The notes under the pieces: model-generated
Databases searched by the model: none
Told to the model about the DNA's origin: nothing
The model's input: only the letters and a program-made list of their open reading frames with translations
Shown here: positions 52,768-63,610 of the stretch, piece after piece
How the letters are laid out: every line of letters begins with the position of its first letter
Position numbering within the stretch: position 1 is the first letter of the stretch
Source of the DNA: JASLDZ01 sp964242625
GTDB taxonomy: Bacteria > Pseudomonadota > Alphaproteobacteria > Caulobacterales > Caulobacteraceae
DNA length: 64,000 nt
Direction of reading: 5' to 3'
NCBI GenBank assembly: GCA_964242625.1
Contig: CAXTAO010000010.1
Span: forward strand, 1 to 64,000
Translations under genes and position numbers: made by a program

Positions 52768-52859
52768 GCCACGCTCATATGGGAATCGGCGGCTTTTACC
52801 CAGCGCGGCCGTGAGGCGAAAGGTGCTCGGACGCGCTTTTCCGGGCGATGTCCGCTCGC
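52768..52859 (-). promoter_or_regulatory. nuo operon upstream region with weak promoter candidate
   Basis: On the minus strand TTTCGC (52816-52821) and TAAAAG (52793-52798) are 17 bases apart, placing transcription start about 20 bases before nuoA. The match is moderate (-35 three of six). No known regulator site is recognised. Confidence 0.3.
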
Positions 52860-52888
52860 TTGACGGGCCCCCTCACCCCGCCTATTCC
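52860..52888 (+). promoter_or_regulatory. tRNA-Asp promoter
   Basis: TTGACG (52860-52865) and TATTCC (52883-52888) with a 17-base spacer. The tRNA begins 45 bases downstream. The -35 is a perfect match to the alphaproteobacterial consensus, so this is one of the better promoters in the window. Confidence 0.6.
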
Positions 52889-52933
52889 ACGCTCCTCGCC
52901 GCGCCGGGCTCCGGTCTCCGCGGCGGAGCCCAC

Positions 52934-53010
<77 letters not shown>

Positions 53011-53071
53011 TCTTTCGGTGTTGCCGTTCTCCGTCCGCCCCGGCTAGAGCCGGGATCGTTGCGGAGTTTAG

Positions 53072-54373
53072 ATGGCCGACTTCGTCTTCACCACTTTCGA
53101 ATTCGGCGGCCACGTCACCCCGGCGCTGGCCACCGCCAGTCGCCTGCAGGCGCGCGGGCACGACGTCCTGGTGGTGAGCGACGAGGCCACCCGTCCGGAG
53201 GCGCAGGGCTTCGGCCTGCCCTTCCAGCCCTGGCGCACCGCGCCCAACCGCCCCGACAAGCGCCTGGAGAACGAGCCGCTGCGGGACTGGGAGGCCGAGA
53301 CCCCGGCCGAGGTCGTCGCCATGCTGCTGGAGCGCCTCATGACGGGACGCGCCGCCGCCTACGCCGCCGACACCCGCCATCTTCTGCGCGACCGTCCACA
53401 GGCGGTGGTGGTGAGCCAGGAGCTCCTGCTCGGCTGCATGATGGCCGCCGAGGCGCAGGGCGCGCGGCTGGCGCTTCACACCGCCAACGTCTGGCCGCTG
53501 CCGACGTTGGACGGGGTGCCGCCGTTCGGTCCAGGGCTCGCCCCGCCGGTGACGGAAGAGGAGCGCGCGTTCCAGGACCTCATCAGGGTCGCCAGCCGGT
53601 CGCTCTACGACGGCGGGCTGCCCGCCCTCAACGCCGCGCGAGCGTCGAACGACTTGGCTCCGCTCGCGCACACGCTCGACCAGATCGATGCCGCCGACCT
53701 CATCCTGCTGTCGGCCGCGCAGGCCTACGACTTCGCGCCCGCGGGGGGCCTGCCCACACCCTTCGTCTACGCTGGGCCGCAGGCGCGCGTGCCGGCGTGG
53801 GCTGCGCCCTGGCGCTCGCCCTGGGCGCCGGGCGACCCGCGCCCGCTGGTGCTCGTCTCCTTCTCGACGCTCTACCAGGCGCAGGAGCCGGTGATTCGGC
53901 GCGTGATCGCCGCGATCGCCTCCTTGCCCGTCCGCGGCGTGGTGACGCTCGGCCCACAGCTCGATCCTGCCGAGTTCGAAAATCCGGCTGAGAACGTGCA
54001 TGTGATCGCGAGCGCCAGTCACGACGCGCTGATGCCGGAACTGGCCGCCATGGTGACCCACGCGGGACACGGCTCGGCGATCCGCCCCGTGCTGCACGGC
54101 GTGCCGCTGCTGTGCGTGCCCATGGGTCGCGACCAGCCCGACAATGCGGCGCGGATCGTCGCCCGCGGCGCGGGCCTGCGGCTCGCGGCCGACGCTTCGG
54201 TGGAGAGCCTCAGCGCGGCCGTGATGCGCCTCGTCTCCGAGCCCGGCTTCCGACATGCCGCCAAGAGCTGGGGTGCGGCCATTCGGGCGGAGGTCGCGGC
54301 CGAGGGGGATGTCGCGGTGCGAAGTCTCGAGGCGCTGGCGCGAGGGCGCCCGCCGCTCCGCACCCAGGCGTAA
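53072..54373 (+). CDS. GT1-family (MGT/UGT-type) glycosyltransferase
   Basis: A 433-residue inverting glycosyltransferase. The N-terminal acceptor half starts with FTTFEFGGHVTPALATASRL. The C-terminal donor half has the HAGHGS motif (330-335) followed by PMGRDQPDNAARI, the UDP/TDP-sugar binding signature of family GT1 enzymes (macrolide glycosyltransferase-like). Acceptor and donor are unknown. The gene lies between tRNA-Asp and tRNA-Val, where lon-hup-tRNA-tRNA-nuo clusters usually have no gene. No integrase or att repeat is visible. Confidence 0.88.
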   Translation: MADFVFTTFEFGGHVTPALATASRLQARGHDVLVVSDEATRPEAQGFGLPFQPWRTAPNRPDKRLENEPLRDWEAETPAEVVAMLLERLMTGRAAAYAADTRHLLRDRPQAVVVSQELLLGCMMAAEAQGARLALHTANVWPLPTLDGVPPFGPGLAPPVTEEERAFQDLIRVASRSLYDGGLPALNAARASNDLAPLAHTLDQIDAADLILLSAAQAYDFAPAGGLPTPFVYAGPQARVPAWAAPWRSPWAPGDPRPLVLVSFSTLYQAQEPVIRRVIAAIASLPVRGVVTLGPQLDPAEFENPAENVHVIASASHDALMPELAAMVTHAGHGSAIRPVLHGVPLLCVPMGRDQPDNAARIVARGAGLRLAADASVESLSAAVMRLVSEPGFRHAAKSWGAAIRAEVAAEGDVAVRSLEALARGRPPLRTQA

Positions 54374-54379
54374 GAAGAT

Positions 54380-54410
54380 GGAGCCGCCCCGGGCGTCCTG
54401 GAGCGGCTCC
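54380..54410 (+). terminator. Terminator after the glycosyltransferase gene
   Basis: GGAGCCGC (54380-54387) pairs with GCGGCTCC (54403-54410) around a 15-base loop, seven bases after the stop. A moderately T-rich run (GCCTTCAATCT) follows. It lies just before the convergent tRNA-Val. Confidence 0.55.
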
Positions 54411-54420
54411 GCCTTCAATC

Positions 54421-54495
54421 TGGTGGGCGGCGAGGGGATCGAACCCCCGACCCGCTCCGTGTAAAGGAGCCGCTCTACCGCTGAGCTAGCCGCCC
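54421..54495 (-). tRNA. tRNA-Val (anticodon UAC)
   Basis: On the minus strand the acceptor GGGCGGC (54489-54495) pairs with GCCGCCC (54425-54431); discriminator A and CCA (54421-54424) are encoded. The stem GCTCC/GGAGC closes loop TTTACAC with anticodon TAC. It lies 37 bases downstream of hup on the same strand and may be co-transcribed with it. Confidence 0.96.
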
Positions 54496-54532
54496 GTAGC
54501 CGCCCGCCGGGGCCGGCCCGCGGCTCAGGACC

Positions 54533-54805
54533 TTACTGGACCGCGGATTTCAGCCCTTCGCCGGGGCGGAACTTGACCGCCTTGGACGCGGCGCGTTCGA
54601 CCGTCTCGCCCGTGCGGGGGTTGCGCGCCGTACCTGCCGGCCGGTCCACCGCGACGAAGTTGCCGAAGCCTACGATCCGCACGTCAGTCCCCGACTTCAG
54701 GGATTCGGTGACGGTCTCGATGAAAGCGTCAAGCGCCTTGCCGGCCTGCTTCTTCTCCAGGTCGGACTTCTCGGCGATCGCCTGCACCAGCTCGGCCTTC
54801 GTCAT
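54533..54805 (-). CDS. hup: DNA-binding protein HU
   Basis: Small histone-like nucleoid protein (90 residues) that bends DNA. It has the helical dimer core (AELVQAIAEKSDLEKKQAGKAL), VRIVGFGNFVAVDRPAGTARNPRTGETV (the beta arms) and KAVKFRPGEGLK. The start is set at the second ATG (54805): AGGAG is nine bases from this ATG but abuts the first (54814), and 90 residues is the normal HU length. It lies downstream of lon and its terminator, and upstream of tRNA-Val. Confidence 0.94.
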   Translation of the reverse strand: MTKAELVQAIAEKSDLEKKQAGKALDAFIETVTESLKSGTDVRIVGFGNFVAVDRPAGTARNPRTGETVERAASKAVKFRPGEGLKSAVQ

Positions 54806-54906
54806 GGGCGCCATCTCCTGATCGTTCTTGTGGGGGCGGCCATTCCGTACGGCCCCCTACCCCCTGGAGCGGCACTGTGGACCGGCTCGCGCATGCCGTC
54901 AAAGCC

Positions 54907-54938
54907 AAGGCGGCGCGGGGTCGCCCCCGCGCCGCCTT
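54907..54938 (-). terminator. Strong intrinsic-type terminator of lon
   Basis: A perfect 14-bp stem (AAGGCGGCGCGGGG, 54907-54920 with its complement 54925-54938) and a four-base loop. It is 22 bases past the lon stop on the minus strand; TTGGCTTTGAC follows. One of the cleanest terminators in the window. Confidence 0.8.
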
Positions 54939-54959
54939 AACTTGCGTTACTCCGTCAGA

Positions 54960-57377
<2,418 letters not shown>

Positions 57378-57516
57378 AACGGACTCTCCTGGGAGGCGCC
57401 GGTTGCACGACCGCCTCCGGGTGGACGCTCCGCCCTCCCCGCCGCCTTCTGCCTGCGGGGTGGCGTCTCGCCCGGGCCGCCCCCGAGATTCGGCAGGCGG
57501 CGCTGGGTTCGGAGCG

Positions 57517-57546
57517 ATATTTGGCCCCTGTCACAGGAGGTTCAAG
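57517..57546 (-). promoter_or_regulatory. Putative sigma-32 (RpoH) promoter of lon
   Basis: On the minus strand CTTGAA (57541-57546) is followed by a spacer and CCAAATATC (ending at 57517), resembling alphaproteobacterial RpoH promoters. The spacer contains the palindrome CCTGTCACAGG (57527-57537). Start is about 140 bases upstream of lon. Lon is a known heat-shock gene, which supports it; the -10 match is only partial. Confidence 0.45.
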
Positions 57547-57579
57547 CGGAACGGCTGGAGGGCGGCCAAGGGCCGCGGA

Positions 57580-57626
57580 CGCGCCCCGCCTCCGCGCATC
57601 GGCGCCTCAGCCGCAGGCGGGGCGCG
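57580..57626 (-). terminator. Candidate mfd terminator
   Basis: A 12-bp inverted repeat (CGCGCCCCGCCT, 57580-57591; complement 57615-57626) separated by 23 bases, immediately after the mfd stop at 57631. No T tract follows, so its strength is uncertain. Confidence 0.45.
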
Positions 57627-57630
57627 CCGT

Positions 57631-60600
57631 TCAGGCCGCGAGCGCCACCTTGGCGAGCTGGCCGGCGATCTTCTCCGCCGCGGCCAGCCGCGTCTCCGGC
57701 GTCTCGAACTCGCCCTTGACCACGACCTTGTGGTCCGGCCGCACGCGCCAGTCGCTCGAGCGCTTCTGGACGAACTGCACCAGGCCCGCGGGGTTGGCGA
57801 AGGCGTCGTTGCGGAAGGCGACCACCACGCCCTTCGGCCCCGCGTCAATCTTGGCGATGCCCGCTTGGCGGCACAGCCCCTTGATGCCCACCACCTTGAG
57901 AAGCTGGTCGGCCTCGGACGGCAGCGGTCCGAAGCGGTCGATCAGCTCGGCCGCCAGCGCCTCGCGATCCTCCGGGCGCTCGGCCTCGGAGAGGCGCCGG
58001 TAGATGGAGAGCCTGACGCCCAGGTCGGGCACGTAGTCGTCGGGGATGAGCACGGCCGCGCCCGCGTTGATCTGCGGCGACCAGGCGCGCGCCTCGGCTG
58101 CGCGGCGGCCTTCGGCGCCTTCCTTCCTCGCGTTCACCGCGTCCTCCAGCATCTGCTGGTAGAGCTCGACGCCGACGTCGCGGATGTGGCCCGACTGCTC
58201 GTCGCCCAGGAGGTTGCCGCCGCCGCGGATGTCGAGGTCGTGGGAAGCGAGCTGGAAGCCCGCGCCCAGGCTGTCGAGGCTCTGCAGCACGCCAAGCCGC
58301 TTCTCCGCTGCGGGCGTCAGCGCCTTGTCGACCGGCGTGGTCAAATAGGCGTAGGCGCGCGCCTTGGAGCGGCCCACGCGCCCGCGCAGCTGGTAGAGCT
58401 GCGACAGACCGAACATGTCGGCGCGGTGCACCACGAGCGTGTTGGCCGCGGGGATGTCGAGCCCGGACTCCACGATGGTGGTGGCCAGGAGCACGTCGTA
58501 GCGCCCTTCGTAGAAGGCGGTCATCACCTCCTCGAGCTGGGTCGGGCTCATCTGGCCGTGGCCCACCACGAAGGAGACCTCGGGCGCCTGCTCTCGCAGG
58601 AGCTTCTCCATCGCGGGCAGGTCCTTGATGCGGGGAACCACCACATAAGCCTGGCCGCCGCGGTACTTCTCGCGCAGCAGGGCCTCGCGGATGGTGATGG
58701 GCTCCTCCTCCATCACGTAGGTCCGCACCGCCAGGCGATCGACCGGCGGCGTGGCGATGATCGACATCTCGCGGATGCCGGAAAGCGCCATCTGCAGGGT
58801 GCGCGGGATCGGCGTGGCGGTCAGCGTCAGCATGTGCACGTCGGCGCGGAACTCCTTCAGCCGCTCCTTGTGCTTGACGCCGAAGTGCTGCTCCTCGTCC
58901 ACGATCACCATGCCGAGGTCCTTGAAGCCGACCTGGCTGGAGAGGAGGGCGTGGGTGCCCACCACCACCTCGATCTCGCCGGTCTTCAGCTGGTCGCGCG
59001 TCTGGGCGGCCTCCTTGGCGGGCACCATGCGCGACAGCTGGCGCACCTTGATCGGCCAGCCGGCGAAGCGCTCGGAGAAGGTCTTGAAGTGCTGGCGCGC
59101 GAGGAGCGTCGTGGGCGCCACCACCGCCACCTGCTTGCCGCCCATGGCCACCACGAAGGCCGCGCGCAGCGCCACCTCCGTCTTGCCGAACCCCACGTCG
59201 CCGCAGATCAGCCGGTCCATCGGCTTGCCGTGCTGCAGGTCGGTGAGGACGTCCGAGATCGCGTTCAGCTGGTCGTCCGTCTCCTCGTAGGGGAAGCGCG
59301 CGCAGAACTCCTCGAAGAGCCCGGCGGGCGATGCGATCGGGTCGGAGCGGTTGAGCTCGCGCTGGGCGGCGAGCGCGATCAGCCCGTCGGCCATGATCCG
59401 CAGCCGCGCGCGCGCCTTCTCCTTGCGCGTCTGCCAGGAGGCCGAGCCCAGCCGGTCGAGTTGCACCCCCTCGCTCTCGGAGCCGTAGCGCGTCAGGAGG
59501 TCGAGGTTCTCGACCGGCAGGTAGAGCTTCGCCTCCCCGCCGTACTGCAGGTCGAGGCAGTCGTGCGGCGCGCCCGCCACGTCCAGCGTCTTCAGCCCGT
59601 CGTAGCGCCCGATGCCGTGGTCGATGTGCACCACGAGATCGCCGGGGGTGAGCGAGGTGGCCTCGGCCAGGAAGTTGGCGGCGCGGCGCTTCTTGCGCGG
59701 GCGCGCCAGCCGATCGCCCAGGATGTCGGCCTCGGTGAGCACGGCCAGGCTCTGCGTCTCGAAGCCGTGGTCGACGGTGAGCACCACGCGCTGGGGCGGC
59801 TTCTGCCTCGTCCCCTGCACGCCGAAGCCCAGCACGTCCGCCCAATCCTTGGCGAAGCGCACCCCCTTCAGGCCGTGGTCGCCCAGCATGGACTGCAGCC
59901 GGTCGGAGGCGCCCTCGCTCCACGAAGCAAAGAGCACGCGCTTGCCCGCCTTGCTGAGCGCGGCGGCGTGCTCGCACACGCTCTCGAACAGGTGCACGCT
60001 GTCCTGCTGCCGCTCGGGCGCGAAGATGCGGCCCGGACGCGCGCCGAGGTCGAAGGTGACCGGGCCGTCCTCGCGCACTTCCGGCGAGAAGCGGCGGCTG
60101 GCGCGCGCGTTGACGGCCGCGTCCCACTCGTCGGCGGCGAGGTAGAGCTCCGTCGGCCCGATCGGCTTGTAGTTGGAGCCGCCGCGGACCTTGGACGCCT
60201 CCGCCCGCGCTTCGTAGGCGTCGGCGATCAGCGCCAGCCGCTCGTCGCGGGCGTCGGGGGCGAGGTGGTCGAGGAGCACGAGCGCCCCGTCCCCCACATA
60301 GTCGAACACCGTCTCCAGCCGGTCGTAGAACAGCGGCAGCCAGTGCTCCATGCCCGCGCGCCGCCCGCCCTGGCTGACCGTGGCGTAGAGCGGGTCGTCG
60401 CCCGCCGCGCCGAAGCGGGCAAGATAGCCGCGCCGGAAGCGCGACACCGACGCGTCGTCCAGGAGCGCCTCCGACACGGGCAGGAGGTCCACCCGGTCGT
60501 GGGTGTCGGTGGAGCGCTGGGTCTCGGGATCGAAGCCGCGGATGGCCTCCAGCGTGTCGCCGAAGAGGTCGAGGCGCACCGGCTCATCCGCTCCGGGCGG

Positions 60601-61119
60601 GAAGACGTCGATGACGCCGCCTCGCACCGCGAACTCGCCCCGCTCCGACACGGTGGACGCGCGCGAGTAGCCGTTGACGGCGAAGTAGCGCTCCAGCGCG
60701 GCGGTCTCGACGTCCTGTCCCTTGCGGGCGCTGAAGGCCGCGCCGAGGAGCGCATCGCGCGGCGGCGTGCGCTGCAGCAGCGCGGCGGCAGTCACGATCA
60801 GAACAAGCGGGCCATCCGCGGGCTTGCGGCGCGCGAGCGCGGCCAGCACCGCCGTGCGCTGGGCGGCGACGCCGCCCGAGGGGCCCACGCGGTCGTAGGG
60901 GAGACAGTCCCACGACGGCAGCGTCTGGACGGCGATCTCAGGCGCGAAGAAGCCGAAGGCGCCCGCGAACTGCTCGGCCCGCGCGCCGTCACGCGCTACG
61001 AACATGACGAGGCCGCCGTGGGCGCGCGCGAGGTCGGCCGCGACGAGCGCGTCGAACCCCTCCGGCGCGCCTACGAGATCGCGCCGGCCCTTGCCGCTGG
61101 CGAGGCTCTTGAAATCCAA
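57631..61119 (-). CDS. mfd: Transcription-repair coupling factor Mfd
   Basis: Displaces RNA polymerase stalled at DNA damage and recruits UvrA. The 1162-residue protein has UvrB-homology region at the N-terminus, RNA-polymerase interaction domain (LTPGDLVVHIDHGIGRYDGL), helicase motifs with Walker A GDVGFGKTEV (K646), VDEEQHFG, and a C-terminal TRCF domain. The start is TTG at 61119 (LDFKSLASG), nine bases after GGAG; the frame runs back across sdhE, but that part is not coding. A CTG overlapping the sdhE stop is an alternative. Downstream of sdhE by 23 bases. Confidence 0.95.
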   Translation of the reverse strand: MDFKSLASGKGRRDLVGAPEGFDALVAADLARAHGGLVMFVARDGARAEQFAGAFGFFAPEIAVQTLPSWDCLPYDRVGPSGGVAAQRTAVLAALARRKPADGPLVLIVTAAALLQRTPPRDALLGAAFSARKGQDVETAALERYFAVNGYSRASTVSERGEFAVRGGVIDVFPPGADEPVRLDLFGDTLEAIRGFDPETQRSTDTHDRVDLLPVSEALLDDASVSRFRRGYLARFGAAGDDPLYATVSQGGRRAGMEHWLPLFYDRLETVFDYVGDGALVLLDHLAPDARDERLALIADAYEARAEASKVRGGSNYKPIGPTELYLAADEWDAAVNARASRRFSPEVREDGPVTFDLGARPGRIFAPERQQDSVHLFESVCEHAAALSKAGKRVLFASWSEGASDRLQSMLGDHGLKGVRFAKDWADVLGFGVQGTRQKPPQRVVLTVDHGFETQSLAVLTEADILGDRLARPRKKRRAANFLAEATSLTPGDLVVHIDHGIGRYDGLKTLDVAGAPHDCLDLQYGGEAKLYLPVENLDLLTRYGSESEGVQLDRLGSASWQTRKEKARARLRIMADGLIALAAQRELNRSDPIASPAGLFEEFCARFPYEETDDQLNAISDVLTDLQHGKPMDRLICGDVGFGKTEVALRAAFVVAMGGKQVAVVAPTTLLARQHFKTFSERFAGWPIKVRQLSRMVPAKEAAQTRDQLKTGEIEVVVGTHALLSSQVGFKDLGMVIVDEEQHFGVKHKERLKEFRADVHMLTLTATPIPRTLQMALSGIREMSIIATPPVDRLAVRTYVMEEEPITIREALLREKYRGGQAYVVVPRIKDLPAMEKLLREQAPEVSFVVGHGQMSPTQLEEVMTAFYEGRYDVLLATTIVESGLDIPAANTLVVHRADMFGLSQLYQLRGRVGRSKARAYAYLTTPVDKALTPAAEKRLGVLQSLDSLGAGFQLASHDLDIRGGGNLLGDEQSGHIRDVGVELYQQMLEDAVNARKEGAEGRRAAEARAWSPQINAGAAVLIPDDYVPDLGVRLSIYRRLSEAERPEDREALAAELIDRFGPLPSEADQLLKVVGIKGLCRQAGIAKIDAGPKGVVVAFRNDAFANPAGLVQFVQKRSSDWRVRPDHKVVVKGEFETPETRLAAAEKIAGQLAKVALAA

Positions 61120-61142
61120 ACGTCGAGGCTCCGGTGGTGGGC

Positions 61143-61430
61143 TCAGCCGCCGCCCACGTGCGGGCCCGCGGCGTAGACGGTGTCGCGGAAGCGCTGCACG
61201 GCGTGCAGCACGGAAGTGTCGTGCAGGGGCTCGGGCGGCTCGGTGCCGATGATCCAGGCGTAGAGGTGCTGGTCGGGCACGTCCAGCAGCGCTTCGAACC
61301 GCTGCAGGTCGTCGTCGTCCATCGCCGCCGAATGCGCGTCGGCGAAGGGTCCGAGGATCAGGTCGGCCTCGCGGAAGCCGCGTCGCCACGCCCGGAACTT
61401 GAGCCGCCTCAGGCGCACCTCATCGACCAT
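61143..61430 (-). CDS. sdhE: Succinate dehydrogenase assembly factor 2 (SdhE/CptB)
   Basis: Helps insert FAD into succinate dehydrogenase flavoprotein. The 95-residue protein has the SdhE signature RLRRLKFRAWRRGFREADLILG (conserved RGxxE-type motif) and DDDDLQRFEALLDVPDQHLYAWI. Start is ATG at 61430; a TATATC box lies six bases upstream, suggesting a leaderless message. It is divergent from recG and upstream of mfd in the same direction, the conserved recG-sdhE-mfd arrangement. Confidence 0.92.
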   Translation of the reverse strand: MVDEVRLRRLKFRAWRRGFREADLILGPFADAHSAAMDDDDLQRFEALLDVPDQHLYAWIIGTEPPEPLHDTSVLHAVQRFRDTVYAAGPHVGGG

Positions 61431-61436
61431 GCGGCC

Positions 61437-61442
61437 GATATA
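61437..61442 (-). promoter_or_regulatory. -10 element of sdhE-mfd
   Basis: TATATC (complement of 61437-61442) is preceded by CTC, giving CTATATC close to the GCTANAWC consensus. It lies six bases from the sdhE ATG. No good -35 is seen at 17 bases. Confidence 0.4.
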
Positions 61443-61487
61443 GAGGGCTGGGCGACGCGACGCCACGTTCGCCGCGCGCGCGCCGGA

Positions 61488-61516
61488 CTGACGCCGACGG
61501 CGAGGCAGGCTAGACG
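61488..61516 (+). promoter_or_regulatory. recG promoter, leaderless type
   Basis: CTGACG (61488-61493) and TAGACG (61511-61516) with a 17-base spacer; the extended -10 is GCTAGACG. Seven bases separate it from the recG ATG, and no Shine-Dalgarno is present. Confidence 0.55.
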
Positions 61517-61523
61517 GCGGTCC

Positions 61524-63608
61524 ATGCGCCCCGAGGTGCTCTTCCCGCTGTACGCGCCGGCCACCTCGCTGGAGGGGCTGGGACCCAAGCTCGCGCCCCT
61601 GGTGGAGCGCGCGGCGGGCGGCTCGCTCGTGCGCGACCTGCTGTTCCTGACTCCGCAGAGCCTCTTGCGGCGACGGCTGACCACGTCGGCGGAGGCTCAG
61701 GAGGGCGAGCTCGTCACGCTCGTGGTGCGGATCGAGGCCCACCTCGGGGCCGGCGGCATGGGGCGGCCCTACCGCATCCGCTGCTCGGACGAGACGGGCT
61801 GGGTGTTCGCCACCTTCTTCGGCGGCTCGGGCGGCCCGCACCTCCTTAAAAGCTGGCCCGTGGGCGAGGTGCGCGCCGTCTCCGGCGAGGCGCAGCGCTT
61901 CGGCGGCGAGCTGCAGCTGCGCCAGCCGCAGCAGGCGCGGGCGGAGGAGGCGCTCGACGCCTTCCCGGCGGTGGAGGCGGTCTACCCGACCACGGCGGGC
62001 CTGCCCGCGCGCACGCTCCGCCGCTTCGTGGGCGAGGCGCTGGCGCGCGCGCCCGAGTTGCCGGAGTGGCAGGACGCCGCCTGGCTCGCGCGCCAGGGCT
62101 GGCCCTCGTGGCGCGAGGCCTTGGAAGCCCTGCACGCGCCCAAGGAGGACGCCGACCTCGACGCGGGCGCCCCCGCCCGCGCGCGGCTCGCCTTCGACGA
62201 GCTCCTGGCTCACCAGCTCGCCATGGCCGGGCGCAAGCGCGAGCGCGGCGACGAGCCGGCGCCGCCCATCGCCGCCAGCGTGCTTTCCCGCGAGGTCGAG
62301 GCGGCTCTCCCCTATCGGCTCACCGGCGCGCAGCGGCGCACCCTTGCGGAGATCGGCGGCGACCTCGCCTCCGGCCGTCGCATGACGCGGCTCGTGCAGG
62401 GCGACGTAGGTTCCGGCAAGACGGTCGTCGCCATGCTGGCCGCCTGCGACGTGGCCGCGGCCGGGGGCCAGACCGCGCTGATGGCCCCCACCGAGATCCT
62501 GGCGCGCCAGCACTACGAGACGATCGCCGGCCCGCTCCTGGCGGCGGGCGTGCGCACGGAGCTCCTCACCGGCCGCGACAAGGGCGTCGCCCGCGCGGAG
62601 AAGCTGGCGAGCCTGCGGATGGGCGGCGCGTCGGTGGCGGTGGGCACCCACGCGCTGTTCCAGACCGAGGTCGCCTTCCGCGACCTGCGGCTCGCCATCG
62701 TGGACGAACAGCACCGCTTCGGTGTGGGCGAGCGGCGGCGGTTGCAGGCCAAGGGCGAGGCCGTGCACCTTCTCGCACTCTCGGCCACCCCCATCCCGCG
62801 CACCCTGGAGCTGACGGTGTTCGGCGACCTCGACGTGTCGCGGCTCGACGAGAAGCCACCCGGCCGCAAGCCCGTGCAGACCGTCGCCACCCCCACCACG
62901 CGCCTGCCCGAGGTGGTGGCCCGGCTGAAGCGCGCGGTCGCCGGCGGGGCCCAGGCCTTCTGGATCTGCCCGCTGGTCGAGGAGAGCGAGTTCACCGAGG
63001 CCGCGGCGGCGACGGCGCGGGCGGCCGAGCTCAGGGCGGTGCTGGGCCCGGTGGTGGGCCTCGCGCACGGTCGCCTGCCGGGGCCGGAGAAGGATGCGGT
63101 GATGGCCGCCTTCGCCGACGGCGCGCTGCAGGTGCTGGTGGCCACTACCGTCGTGGAGGTCGGCGTCAACGTGCCCCGCGCCACCATCATGGTGATTGAG
63201 CACGCCGAGCGCTTCGGCTTGGCCCAGCTGCACCAGCTGCGCGGGCGCGTGGGTCGGGGCGAGGCGCAGTCCAGCTGCCTCCTCCTCTACGACCCGCCGC
63301 TCTCCGCCGCCGCCCAGGCGCGGCTCGCGATCCTGCGCGACACGGAGGACGGCTTCGTCATCGCCGAGCGCGACCTGGAGCTCAGGGGCGGCGGCGACCT
63401 CATGGGGCTGAAGCAGAGCGGCCTGCCCGCCTACCGTTTCGCCGACCCCGCCCGGCACCGTGATCTCATCCCGGCGGCGGCCGACGACGCGCGCCTCGTG
63501 CTGGCGCGGGACCCGACGCTCGCCGGCGAGCGCGGCCAGCGCCTGCGCCTCCTCAGTGCGCTGTTCCCGTGGGACGCGGCGGACGACGGCTGGTCGGCGG
63601 CGGGCTGA
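61524..63608 (+). CDS. recG: ATP-dependent DNA helicase RecG
   Basis: Reverses stalled replication forks and processes Holliday junctions. The 694-residue protein has the N-terminal wedge (OB-fold) domain (about 60-160; GELVTLVVRIEAH), Walker A GDVGSGKT (K299), VDEQHRFGVGERRRL, helicase motif SATPIPRTLELT, VEVGVNVPRATIMVIEHAERFGLAQLHQLRGRVGRG and the C-terminal TRG-like RDLELRGGGDLMGLKQSG. The ATG at 61524 is preferred; upstream frame sequence belongs to sdhE/mfd antisense. Two bases separate its stop from the next, convergent gene. Confidence 0.96.
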   Translation: MRPEVLFPLYAPATSLEGLGPKLAPLVERAAGGSLVRDLLFLTPQSLLRRRLTTSAEAQEGELVTLVVRIEAHLGAGGMGRPYRIRCSDETGWVFATFFGGSGGPHLLKSWPVGEVRAVSGEAQRFGGELQLRQPQQARAEEALDAFPAVEAVYPTTAGLPARTLRRFVGEALARAPELPEWQDAAWLARQGWPSWREALEALHAPKEDADLDAGAPARARLAFDELLAHQLAMAGRKRERGDEPAPPIAASVLSREVEAALPYRLTGAQRRTLAEIGGDLASGRRMTRLVQGDVGSGKTVVAMLAACDVAAAGGQTALMAPTEILARQHYETIAGPLLAAGVRTELLTGRDKGVARAEKLASLRMGGASVAVGTHALFQTEVAFRDLRLAIVDEQHRFGVGERRRLQAKGEAVHLLALSATPIPRTLELTVFGDLDVSRLDEKPPGRKPVQTVATPTTRLPEVVARLKRAVAGGAQAFWICPLVEESEFTEAAAATARAAELRAVLGPVVGLAHGRLPGPEKDAVMAAFADGALQVLVATTVVEVGVNVPRATIMVIEHAERFGLAQLHQLRGRVGRGEAQSSCLLLYDPPLSAAAQARLAILRDTEDGFVIAERDLELRGGGDLMGLKQSGLPAYRFADPARHRDLIPAAADDARLVLARDPTLAGERGQRLRLLSALFPWDAADDGWSAAG

Positions 63609-63610
63609 CC

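Noticed and set aside
54533..54814. HU start at the first ATG (54814)
   Set aside because: The Shine-Dalgarno AGGAG abuts this ATG; the next ATG has the right spacing and gives the normal 90-residue length.
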